From assembly GCA_047967505.1 (NCBI GenBank), contig CM106541.1: a DNA stretch of 64,000 bases; one strand, given 5' to 3'. The notes under the pieces are model-generated. The model was not told the origin of the DNA. It did no database searches and saw only the letters and a list, made by a program, of their open reading frames with translations. The position numbers and the translations under genes are program-made. Origin of the DNA: Dipteris shenzhenensis. Its lineage: Eukaryota > Polypodiophyta > Polypodiopsida > Gleicheniales. The stretch's first letter is position 1, and each line of letters begins with the position of its first letter. Below are positions 45,430 through 56,742 of the stretch, one piece after another.

Positions 45430-46130
45430 CCCCACGCTTGTTTTAAGTATATCCCAAACAACCACCATGCTTGTTTTTAGTCATCTAATCACATGTATGA
45501 GATCCAATAGCATTTTCCTTGGTTACACACAAGGAAAATAGCTCCCACAAATAGGTTGGTTCTCTTTAACTATTGTTAGATTTCAACCACCAAACTAGTG
45601 AAATATTCAAAAATGCATTTGTCTATGGCATCCCCTTTAGGTTGGTTCTCTTTAAAAGTTGTCAAACTTCAACCACCAAGCTGTGACCACAAATCCACAG
45701 GTGACCACAAATCCTAAATGAATGAATTGCATGCCATTCATCTTGTAATAATAGACCACATTGGTGGGTAGTTAATATGCTAACATGCAACCAAACAATT
45801 CATTAGATTGTAATAATAGAAGCAAACCACTGTGGCAGTGGCAGTTAATATCCTAGTGTGCAACCAACCAATTCATCTTGTAATAATATAAGCAAACCAT
45901 CATGCTTGTGGCAATTATATCCTAGTGTAAAACCAACCACCATGCTGGCGACCACTTATCCAACACTACCGCCTTGCTATCATAAAATAGATCGTATTGT
46001 TGCAAAGTGCTATACTAAAATAGTCCCCTTTAGGCTGGTTCTCTTTATCTATTATCAGATTTCATCCACACTGGGCTGATGACCACAAATCCTAAATGAA
46101 TTGCAAGCTATAGAATCATACTATATTATT
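45430..46130. repeat. degenerate repeats, inverse of 40500-41717
   Basis: Words such as CAACCACCATGCTTG, CAACCACCAAACTAG and GGTTGGTTCTCTTTAA recur. They are loosely the reverse complement of those before CACTA element 2. Low sequence identity; no gene. Confidence 0.45.
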
Positions 46131-46664
46131 GGAAAATGTCCATCAAATTATAAAGTCCAACTGAGTGAAGCAATCATAAGCAAATAGAACATTTGAATCC
46201 AACTAAATGCATCATTATAAAGTCTAGCTAAGTGAAGCAATCATAAAAGAGGTATACAAGAACAGATAAATGGCAAATCATTACTTTAAAACTGAAGTTA
46301 TATAGAAAAGCCAAATTTATAGTCAGCCCCTAAAGCTATATTCCTTGGTAGTATACAACCTAGTTTTACTCTTCTACATTTTGAAAAGAGACCACCATCG
46401 TATCTAAGATGGATAAATACAAAGACAAATTACTACTCTTCTTTATCTTTCAAAGAAGAAAATGTACTAGTTAACTCAAGTTCTATTGAAGAGCCAACTG
46501 TATTAGAAGGGTGGTCAGGCCCTAAAGAAGTATCGAGTAATATATACCCAAGATTCTAAGAGATCAAGTCCAAGATCTTTGAAGGACTTTATATTTATGC
46601 AAGGATTCCAAGACAAGGTTTCGACACTTTGCACAGTGGGAGCAACATACTTTGCAAACTCTGG
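46131..46664. other. no gene seen
   Basis: AT-rich flank of element B. Short duplicated words (AAGTCCAACTGAGTGAAGCA / AAGTCTAGCTAAGTGAAGCA near 46160 and 46220) are the only structure noted. Confidence 0.5.
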
Positions 46665-46668
46665 GTTC

Positions 46669-46694
46669 AACACTTATTTCATTAATTTTGGACT
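46669..46694 (+). repeat. left terminal inverted repeat of element B
   Basis: Identical to the reverse complement of 61521-61546. GTTC precedes it. Subterminal CCTTCCCAAATGAAAAGTTT blocks follow (to about 46840), also found next to the TIRs at 27752 and 62891. Confidence 0.9.
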
Positions 46695-47183
46695 CATATG
46701 TCTTCTTTTGGACTATTCCTTAAAATCCTTCCCAAATGAAAAGTTTACTTTATGAAACTGTCATTCGAGAATCAAAAGTTTACTTTCTGGCACTATCATT
46801 TTCACATAAGACATTTCAAAATATCTCTCTACAATGTTGTACAAATAATGCAAAAACTACTATTAAATCCTAAATTTGTATTTCTTGTTTATAAGAATCA
46901 TATTCTTAAAATAAAAAATCCAAGTTATTAGTTTAAATCCATGAAAAGCCATGCTATTGACGATTCACAACATTTTAAAAATGTATACATAAGAGACCTG
47001 TAAGACTCTTTTTACTTTCAATGCAGAAAACTATAACATTCTTGAATATTCAAGAAATTAAAAGGTTTATATAGACATGAGACATGATGGAAGCCTCTTT
47101 TGTACTCCAAAAAATAGCAATAGCTATGCTTGCAATTTTACATTATCATGTCATAAGTTTTACAACAAATATTGCTCTGGATG

Positions 47184-47431
47184 CTCGGGGGGGTCACTAT
47201 GTATAAACCCTCTATACCACGTGCATTCAAGGCATATTTCTAAAATCCCTTATCTGTGTAAAATTTTCATTAATAAAATGTACCCCTTTTCTTTACAAAT
47301 CTGTAAATTTTTTCCAAAACTATTTTAAATACTCCCTTATGTATATTTATTTCTGTAAATTTTAGAAATAAAAAATATCCTTTTGTTGAACTCACGTGAT
47401 AGGGTTATATATGATGAGTAACCCCCCCGAG
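47184..47431 (-). mobile_element. MITE copy 2 (about 248 bp), inside element B
   Basis: Ends are CTCGGGGGGGTCACT and, inverted, AGTAACCCCCCCGAG, a 15-bp imperfect inverted repeat. The interior is the reverse complement of 39243-39476. It is nested in the 3' flank of the transposase gene of element B, so it moved after B or was carried by it. No coding capacity. Confidence 0.8.
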
Positions 47432-47699
47432 TCTAGATGAGTCTTTGTACAAAGGATCTCCTGTGGCCTTTTCAATAATTTAATTTTTCCTTTACAATGA
47501 GTTTAGTATAAATGGGCGATCCAAACATTTGCTTGTTTGAATGTCCTTTTCTATCATGATCACATAAATGAGTGATCCAAACATTTGCTTGTTCAGAATG
47601 TCCTTTCTATCATCACTTGTCACTTGGGTGCCATCTTCATTCACTCTCATCTGACAACCACCACCACCTTCACTCTTTCTCGATATTTGAATGGTGTTA

Positions 47700-50600
47700 T
47701 CATGGGCATTCTTCATTTGCGCTATCTCCTTCTACTTCCTCCTGGGCGAGCATCTTTGTGAACTCTGTAATGTGCATAATAATTGGTTGCAGTAATTTTA
47801 TTTTGTCTTCTACATCATACCCCATGTGCTTCTTTGTTTTCTTTGACCTTGATTTCCAGGATACTATGACTATCCTCGTGGAAAGTCTTGAAATTGCTTC
47901 ATGGTTTGGGACCCATTCCTTTTTCAGACAACTACTATACAATGTACTGTTATCTTGGTTCTCCTTCCTGCCCCTTGGCTCATACCATACCGCTGTAAAT
48001 GTTGTAGCTCTCCCCCGGTCATCCATGCTCACGTCAACTACTTTCGCAACCCAAAACTTCACGTTCTCATGTTCATCATCCGATGGTCGAACTGCAACAA
48101 AACAATGGACATCTATGTCTATTTGTGGCATAAACTCTCTCTTCTTGGGTCCACAATATGGACGTGGGAGCAACGATTCAAACTCATTTTCAAAGAGACC
48201 ACATGCTGGACGCAAGTCATTACCAACATTTGGCCAAAATAAAGGCCGTTCTGCCTTAATATCATCTTCTCGCATTTTTGCAAGGTCCTTTATCAATTGG
48301 TAGGTCTTGCTAATTACAACAGTAGTGTGTTCCTTCGAAGAGGGCTTCCAATCAGGAAATCTCCGGAGCATTTCCTCTTTGTATGCAATAAAAGCTTTTA
48401 AGCCTTCTATTTCACCTTTGGATTTCTCGCTGAATTCTTTTATAGGAGCCCATGTTGGATGCATTTCTTTGCTCGGGATTGAAGTTAAGAGAGTGTAAGG
48501 TTCTTCAGGTTCCCATTTTGTATCAAGAGAATAGTGTTGCCATTGCATCACTGGTTTTTCATCCTTTAAGAAAAATCGAAAATAGTGTGGAGCGCTATGA
48601 CCAATCAGGGCATCACCACCTTTTTCTATGAAAGGTAGAATAAAGCTCTTCCAATCATACATCCTCTCAACCATTGAGCATATTGTTCCTTCCTTATGGC
48701 CACCAACTTGCCTCCCACATTTTCTTATCAAGTCATCCATTGTCTCCATGTCCTTGTGTTTTAGTTCTCTTGAAACTGTGCTAAATACCTGATCGATATC
48801 CTCATGTGGGTGCCCAACCAACAAAAACCCAACTTCAATCTCATTGAAGATTCTATGAGCGATTAGCATTGAGCAAAATGCAAAGAAGAGTACATTCTTA
48901 TTCTCTCATCTGCAATTGTTTGCTTGTACTCTCAAAGTTGCTGGTAGGCGACCTTTTTCTACATGTACATTGTGAATTGCCTTCATAACGGATGTTACAA
49001 CTTGATTGCTATCGTGTAGATGCAAGGAATCAATCCATATGTCTGCAAAAAACTTAAATCTGTGCACTAACACTCCACATAGATGTGTCTTTAAAAAGTA
49101 TTTGCCTTGTAGCTTAGGTGGAGTGTTAACGAATCGAGGTAATGTTGTTGTATTTTGATCCATACCATCTACAATAATGCACATGTACTCATTTGGGTGA
49201 GAAATAGCTTGCTCTTTCCAAAATGCATATTTTATTCTAGAATGTCGAACAAGTCCATGATGAAATTCTCTCTTTCTTTTGTAAGCTTCTTTTTGTTTTG
49301 GAGATGTTGCACTCTCAAGTGCTCGCTTTAGATCATCACAGTCGTTGCACTTTGACATTTTTTGCCTCTTTGGGATTTTAACATGTCCAAAGCTTTTTTT
49401 CCAAAGAGTATACAAAGTATGAAAAGATGTCGGTGCATGCCCTCTTTGCCTCTGTGTTTCTCCAATAGAGTTAAATACTTCTTTTTTGGTCAAACCTATC
49501 GGAAGATGCATTTCTGATAGGTGGGGTTGCGGTAAAGCATTTTCATAAATGTAATCTTTCAAAATTGCTATTGCCGCAACCATTGAGGCTCTTGTTTTGG
49601 GCCTTCCTATGTTTCCATGAATGTTAAATTTAACTCCATACTTTGCTTTATTAGCCAAATTCCAATATGTGCCATGTGATAATCCTGTAATAATGCGATA
49701 TGCATTATTGCATATACTTTTTCCATTTATAAGAGGCCTTATTTGATGTCCTGAACTTCGCCTTCTCTTATCATTTACAAGAAAGCAAGACAATCTCGTG
49801 AGTAGGTTTTCATTTCTTCTGCTTCCTTTCCTTTGCCAGACATGTTCTCTACAACCCTTGATGTCATGTAAGTTAATGGATCGCATACATGTACGCTTAC
49901 AACATGTAGATCGCATTGCTTTTAGCATAACATCTTCATTCATTACTCTTATTCTCTTTGGTTGCTTTTCTGGATCTGCCTGCACTCGTTGTCTTTTCAT
50001 GCATATGTATGTCCGTTTTGGGACCTTCTATACATTCTTATTTGGATTTGTGTAGTTCTCCTTATAAGATTTATTTGTCACGTTGTTTTCATGAGATGTT
50101 GCATCCTTGATCTTATCACTCTGACAGTCAAATACTAGATATTCCTTTGTTGATGTCATCCTTGCTTTTGATACATTCGTCAAACCATTTGTAACATTTA
50201 CAAGTTCACAATCAAAGTCAAACACCGAATAGTCCTTTGTTGATCTCATCCCTACTTTTGATACAATCATAGAACCACTTGTCACAATGGCATTAGAGTG
50301 TCCCGAATGATCTTCAAACTCATCTATTCCTGAGAGAACATCACTCATTGATGCACTTTCTATGGATTTCATAACTCCATAGTCAGTGGTGATAGAGTGT
50401 CCAGAATGATCTTCAAACTCATCTATTCCTGAGAGAACATCGCTCGTTGATGCACTTTCTATGGATTTCATAACTCCATAGTCTTGAAACTCCTCTACTC
50501 TAGAGAGAACATCACTCATTATACTATCGTGCATGATTTCCATAATTCCATAGTTACCTGCATTGACTCCAAGAACTTTATCAGTATCCATGAAGCCATC

Positions 50601-51461
50601 CATGCTTGAAAATATAACACTTTTGACATCTTTGCCCAAGTTCTCAATGTGCATGAACTCATCCACCCCGGATAAGGCATCACTTGTGAAATATTTTTCT
50701 TTCTCGGTACCAATGAACTCATCGACTTTTGATAAGACGTCAGTGCTATAGTTGAGTGCATTGGAATCATCCATCTCTGAAGGAATAGAGCTTGGTACAT
50801 TGGCATATTCTTTCAATTCTTTGATGTTGTAGTATACATTATGTTTATCATTAAAAACCACATGCTGAGTCTTTCCAATCTTTAAAAATTGCATGCTCCA
50901 TCTCAAATCCTTACCTACCTCATAGTAGGGACCATCCAATGACATTGAGTTATCATCCATACCATCATCAGTAACTTTTTGAATTCTCATCTGCGCAAAT
51001 GTCCAGTGTTCCACTTGTTCAAATCCCAAGACTTGACCTTCTGCTACATACTTATTTGCAAATGATAACATTTGTAAAATATCTCCCACTCTAAAATCCA
51101 AAGATATGCACTTTGTATTCCTGATGACATGTGTTGGATAAGTCTCATCTCTGTCCCATGCAATAAATGCTTTGTTGGAAGCATTATAGGACATAACATC
51201 TCCAAGGATTTCCATATCCCCACACTTATGCTTTAGCTCAACATGTGCACTAAGAATCCTTTATACGATAACCGCCACCTTATCTTCGCCAAGTCTTCTA
51301 AAGTGACAAATAGAATTTGGATCACTTTCATGGATTGTAGCAAATGCAACTACTTCTCTTTTGCAACATAAAATCACCTCCATCCCCAAAATAAATTTTT
51401 TAGCCATCTCCTTTGTGAGTTTCCTTTGAAAACAAGCTGTAACAACCATTATAAAGAACAT
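47700..51461 (-). pseudogene. transposase of element B (DUF7869 type), three nonsense codons
   Basis: One reading frame of about 1,254 codons runs from an acceptor-like GTTACAG near 51450 to the stop at 47700, with no frameshift but three stops: TAA 51261-51263, TAG 50028-50030 and TGA 48906-48908. Order of parts: DUF8039-like block (GMEVILCCKREVVAF), repeated LSGIDEF motifs (about 50300-50770), a basic region, SKCNDCDDL, VDGMDQN, then QANNC where element A has QADNC (AAC at 48918-48920), GHPHEDIDQVFS, and a C-terminal FWVAKV...VWYEP block. The TGA replaces the arginine of the WRENKN motif. With Asp changed to Asn, even readthrough would probably not restore activity. Domain calls are by resemblance to transposase A and remembered DUF7869 signatures. 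Confidence 0.8.
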
Positions 51462-51534
51462 TAGTCTCTTCTCAATAATCTACTTTATTAATGATTTAAA
51501 AATCTAGAACTTGTTTGAAAATTTAATTAGACAC

Positions 51535-52490
51535 TAACCAATAACAACCGTAAACCAATAACAACCCTAAACACTAAACCCTAAACCATAAACCAAAACA
51601 ACCCTAAACCCTAAACCCTCAACCCTCCACCCTAACCAATAACAACCCTAAACCCTAAACCCTAACTCCCAAACCCTAAACCCTAAACCCTAGACCCTAA
51701 ACCCTAACCCCCAAACCCTAAACCTTAAACCCTAACCCCCAAACCCTAAACCCTAACTCCCAAACCCTAAACCCTAAACCCTAACCCCCAAACCCTGAAC
51801 CCGAACTCCTAAACCTTGAACCCTAAACCCTAAACCCTAACTCCTAAACCCTAAACCCTAAACCCTAAACCCTTAACCCTAACCCCCAAACCCTAAACCC
51901 TAAACCTTAGCCCCCAAACCCTAAACCCTAACTCCCAAATCCTAAACCCTAAACCCTAAACCCTAACTCCTAAACCCTAAACCCTAAGCCCTAAACCCTT
52001 AACCCTAACCCCCAAACCCTCACCAAACCCTAAACCCTAAACCCTAACCCCCAAACCCTAAACCCTAACTCCCAAACCCTAAATCCTAAACCTTAAACCC
52101 TAACTCCCAAACCCTAAACCCCAAACCCTAAACCCTAAACCTTAAACCCTAACTTCAAAACCCTAAACCCTAACCCCCAAACCCTAAACCCTAAACCCCA
52201 AACCCTTAACCTTAAATCCTAAATCCTAAACCCTAGCCCCCAAACCCTAAACCCTAAACCCTAAACCCAAACCACCAAACTCTAAACCCTAACCCGCAAA
52301 CCCTAACCCTCAAACCTTGAACCCTAAACCCTAACTCCCAAACCTTAAACCCTAAACCCTAAACCCTAACTCACAAACCCTAAACCCTAACCCTAACTCA
52401 CAAACCCTAATTCCTAACTCACAAACCCTAACTCACCAAACCCCAAATCCTAAACCCAAACCACGAAATCCTAAACCTTAAATCCTATGA
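51535..52490. repeat. telomere-like array of element B, about 950 bp
   Basis: Long run of CCCTAAA units with frequent variants (CCCTAACCCCCAAA, CCCTAACTCCTAAA). It starts about 75 bp upstream of the transposase exon on the minus strand; the transposase transcript would carry it as TTTAGGG. Because it lies well inside an element with defined ends, it is an interstitial, transposon-borne array. Confidence 0.9.
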
Positions 52491-52554
52491 GTGTTTTCAA
52501 GTAATATCATTTATTTAAGTAATAGTTTTAATTAGAATTCATAAGTAATAGTGG

Positions 52555-53482
52555 AATTGATAGTTGGGAGGGTGGTAGTGGGAGAAAGGGAGAGTGGGAA
52601 GGTGGAGAAAGGGAGTGTGGGAGGGTGGTAGTGGGAGAAAGGGAGAGTGGGAGAGGGAGTGCGAATGGGGGCGGTGGGGGTGGGGGTGGGGGTGGGGGTG
52701 GGAGGATGGGAGTGGGAGTGGGAGAGGGAGTGGGAATGGGGGAGGTGGGGGTGGGGGTGGGAGAATGGGAGTGGGAGTGGGAGAGGGAGTGGGAATGGGG
52801 GAGGTGGGGGTGGGGTGAGGGTGGGAGGATGGGAGTGGGAGTGGGAGGGGTGGGGAGTGGGAGTGGGAGGATGGGAGTGGGAGAGGGAGTGGGAATGGGG
52901 GAGGTGGGGGTGGAAGTGGGAGGGGTGAGGTGGGAGGATGGGAGTGGGAATGGGGGAGGTGGGAGTGGAAGTGGGAGGGGTGGGGTGGGAGGATGGGGGA
53001 GGGAGTGGGAATAGGGGAGGTGGGGGGGGTGGGAAAACAGGAGTGGGAGTGGGAGAGGGAGTGGGAATGGGGGAGGTGGGGGGTGGGAAAATGGGAGTGG
53101 GAGTGGGAGAGGGAGTGGGAGGATGGGAGTGGGAGGGGTGAGGTGGGAGGATAAGGGTGGGAGAATGGGAGTGGGAGTGGGAATGGGGGGGGGAGGGGTG
53201 GGGGTGGGAGGATGGGAGTGGGAGTGAGAGGTGGAGGTGGGAGGATGGGAGTGGGTGGGAGAATGGGAGTGGGAGTGGGAGTGGGAATGGGGGAGGTGGG
53301 GGTGGGGTGAGGGTGGGAGTGGGAGGGGTGGGGTGGGAGGATGGGAGTGGGAGAGGGAGTGGGAATGGGGAAGGTGAAAGAATGGGCGTGGGCGTGGGAG
53401 TGGGAATGGGGGAGGTGGGGTGGGAGGATGGGGGTGGGAGTGGGAATGGGGTGGGAGGATTGGAGTGGGTGGGAGAGAGAGA
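52555..53482. repeat. G-rich minisatellite (GGGAGTGGGAGTGGG type)
   Basis: About 0.9 kb of short units built from GGGAGTGGGA, GGGAATGGGGGAGGTGGGGG and GGGAGGATGGGAGTGGGA. Runs of three or more G every few bases would favour G-quadruplexes on the plus strand. The proline/serine-rich and glycine-rich open frames across it are artefacts. It corresponds in position to the GC-rich array of element A. Confidence 0.9.
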
Positions 53483-53559
53483 GAAGATAATCTAATAGAG
53501 AGGCCAATGGGAGAGGAGATAATGTTATAGAAGGACCAATGAGAGAGAAGCACTTAAAA

Positions 53560-53640
53560 CCCTAGTTTTTCTTATATATACTCTCCTTCTCTCATTGTTT
53601 CTCTCATTTCAACAAGGAAGAGCAAGAGGAGAAGCAAAAA
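53560..53640 (+). promoter_or_regulatory. possible rightward promoter in element B
   Basis: CTTATATATACTC near 53570 followed by a pyrimidine-rich leader with CTCATTGTTTCTCTC resembles the promoter region of transposase A (11065-11100). It points away from the transposase gene, toward the partner region. The TATA string is nearly symmetric, so the direction is uncertain. Confidence 0.3.
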
Positions 53641-53644
53641 GAGG

Positions 53645-55065
53645 AGGAAGAGCAAAAGCAAGCACAAGCAAGCACAAGCATAGATCTCAACTTTTTTCCA
53701 AGTACTTCTAGAATTTCAAATTTCCCGCCTTTTTTTAAACTATGAATCCTTATGTTTGAAAAGATAAACGTGTGAAAACTTGAAAATTGTGATAAAAGAC
53801 AACCTTGTGTTTGAAAAGACAAACGCGTGGAAACTTGAAAAGTGTGAAAAGACAAATGTATGCGAAAAGGAAAACTTGTGGAAACTTGAATTTTAAAATT
53901 TTCTTTGTTTTTGAATTTAAAATGAGTTTCACTTTCATTTTCAATTTACTAGTTTAATTTAGACTATAGTGCATTTTGTTTTGGAATATAGAAAGTATAA
54001 TTTTAATTTTATTACATTTTAAATTAAAATTTTAAAAGTAGTTTAACTTACATTCGTTATTATTACTTTAATTTATTTCTTTTTAGGGAGAATTAATATA
54101 TTCTTCTAGGCAAATATTAAATTTTTAATTTTAAGTCTTATTTTCTTTATTTTACGTTATTTTTTCATAAACTTTAAGTTAAACTACTTTATAGTTTTTA
54201 TTATTTAAATTCAAATTTATTAAGATTTTAACTTCTTATTAATGTGAATGTTCAATTCTTATGAGTTGTAAGTAAATTGGTTTTTGAAAATATAAACTTT
54301 ATCTTTTTTAAACTCACAACCTTAGTGTATTAAAAAGAATAATGGAAAATAGATTATTTTTTGCTTTTAATTCGCAACCTAAGGATATTAAAAAGAACAA
54401 TGGAAAAGAAATTATTTCTTGCTTTTCTTCGCTTTGACGGTTGGTGTAGTCTAGATTAGCATAGATTAGTTTGTCCTTAGAGGAGAGAACTCCAAAAAAA
54501 CCAATCAAAGCCACGCTCAAAATTTCCCGACTAGGTCCTAATCAAAGTCAGTCCATTCGTTCACATTCGGTTTCACAGTCACAACAACCCTACCATTTAA
54601 GCAACGATTAAGGTTTTTTAACTTTCAAGATGATTGAAAGTTGTATCAGTGGACATGACAGATTACAGTTGTGGGAGTTGACAGAGCATTTTACACTTAT
54701 ATCAGTTGCGGGAGTTGACAGAGCATTTTGCACTTATATATGACAGACTTCAAATTTGTATTCAGAGATCATTGTAAATCCTTATTTTTTTTCACATTTA
54801 TGCTCTAAGCCTTGTAAAGCCTTTTAGGCTATTCCCAAAGCATTTATGCTCTAAGCCTTGTAAAGCCTTTTAGGCTATTCCCAAAGCATGAAATTGATAC
54901 TTATATGATTGGGAAGAATAAAAACTTGAGGTGTATTAATGGGACTCCCATACTGCCAGGCTCCAATGTGAACTACATCACCAATAAAGAGCGATAAGAT
55001 TTATCAGAATATGAAGTATTAATTGACACAATATTATAAATAAGAGAGTAAAAGAAAGATTGAGA
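53645..55065. other. AT-rich segment of element B, no gene
   Basis: Small direct duplications only: GAGTTGACAGAGCATTTT (about 54675 and 54712) and a block of about 45 bp, CTCTAAGCCTTGTAAAGCCT and following bases (about 54805 and 54848). No coding region is supported. Confidence 0.6.
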
Positions 55066-55069
55066 CGAT

Positions 55070-56445
55070 ACTTACTTCTCATAATATGGCATAAAGACAA
55101 CTAGTATGCCATCCAAGTCTAAAGGTTGTAGAATTGAACAAACATCATCTACTGTCTTCTTGGTATCACTAAGTACAGCTGAAAGAAGAGAATCGAGCAT
55201 ACAGACACGATTCTGTATTGATCTAGGAAAGTGAGATACTGCAGCAATAAATAAACAAATGTTAGAAGCAGATTGAATCAAATGATTGAAGTATCAAGCC
55301 AAGAGATGTTCATATCAAACCTGAGGATGGTCATCATGACTTTGTCATTAGCCTCTTTCAAAGGGTCGGAGAGGATTGTAACTTCCTCACTACCAAAAGT
55401 CAAAACACGAGGTTGCTTGCTAATGATGACCCTAACCTCAAAAGAGCTCCCCATTTCATCCAATACAGCGGTTACGTTAGGACAACTTATGGGCGTAGCA
55501 ACCAATGTTTCCTCTGGATGCTCCACCACATTATCAATAAATGCCTTAATGATAGATGACATAAATGCATATAGATGCAAGTCTGTATATGTCGACAATG
55601 AGGTTTCACTGCCTCTCAAATTAAAAATTTGAGCAAGGAGCAAAAAGCAGTTATATCTGACTCTCCACTCACAACTGTGGGCATCATTCTACTTCGCTGC
55701 AGGGCATGTTACATACTCTATTTGATCTTCTAAGTCACCCTCCATTTGCATCAGTGCATCTATAGCACCTACCAACTTTCGAACCGATCTACACATCAAA
55801 ATAGAAAACATAAATGAATGTGCGCATTGCATAGGATGCATCTCATTGACATAATTATGACACAAGTAGGTTATACTTACTCTGACACACTGCCATGGAT
55901 AGATGCTATTGAATTGACAAAGAAGCATTGCTTGGCTAAGATGTCCACAATTACCAAGCTCCAATGCAAGCTGCATTATCAATTAAGAATAATTATTATT
56001 TGATATAATCCTCCACAATGTAAGAGATAAGCTAGGTAGGGATTGATACTCACTCCTCGTGATATGTAGTAAAGATAACTCATGCCGCAGTCAAATCAAT
56101 AGGTTGCAACCACTTAAAAACATCATCTATGGTCTTCTGCTTATTGCTAAGTACACTAGAAACAAGAGGATCGACCATATATGCACATCTTTGTATATAT
56201 AGGGGAAGTTGTTGTAAAACCATACTGCAATAAAAAGAAAAGAATATTAGTTCATTTGATCCAATGGAAATACAAAAGCATAAAGTCAGTAAAAAGTTTG
56301 TGTCAAACCTGAGGATGGCTATTATGACCTTGTCATTAACCTCTTTCTTGAAGTTTATAAGGATTGAAATGTCCTCTTCATCGAATAGAAAAGTAAGAGG
56401 TTGTTCTCGAACTTGAAACCTAACTTGAAATGACTTCTCCATTTG
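55070..56445 (-). pseudogene. tandemly duplicated exon cluster downstream of partner gene B
   Basis: Two copies of the same exon set, about 975 bp apart. Copy 1: 56442-56290 (SFQVRFQVREQPLTFLF...NDKVIIAILRFD) and 56220-56080 (MVDPLVSSVLSNKQKTIDDV). Copy 2: 55460-55320 (SFEVRVIISKQPRVLTFG...NDKVMMTILRFD) and 55230-55075 (MLDSLLSAVLSDTKKTVDDV). A further exon (55982-55689) lies between them. Exons are short, and splice-like AAACCTGAGG borders (reverse strand) suggest a multi-exon gene of which only part is readable. It follows partner gene B on the same strand and may be its 3' portion. No known domain recognised. Confidence 0.45.
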
Positions 56446-56742
56446 CTACAAGGTATGATTATTTTCTAGAGTCATCTGATGGATAGCCAGAGCAGCTTTG
56501 CTTTCTTGAGATGAGCTTTCTATATTCTCTACTCTAGCTATGTCCTCCTCATCCTCCTCCTCTCCCTTCTATTATAAAAGGATAAAATAATTATGAGATT
56601 CAAAATTTTAAATTAATTATAAATTTAAAAAGACCTTTAAATGAATAAAGAAAATTAAACATAAGTTTTCATACCTCTACATATCTTCGTGGTCTTTTTA
56701 TGTAACCTTCAGAGGCAAGGTCAGTGTCATATCCATCTTCTT

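Noticed and set aside
51535-52490. Chromosome end (true telomere)
   Set aside because: The array is degenerate and flanked on both sides by transposon sequence with defined ends. It is interstitial.
52528-53553. Open frames of 320-340 codons rich in Pro, Ser and His
   Set aside because: They are translations of the G-rich minisatellite and are present in several frames.
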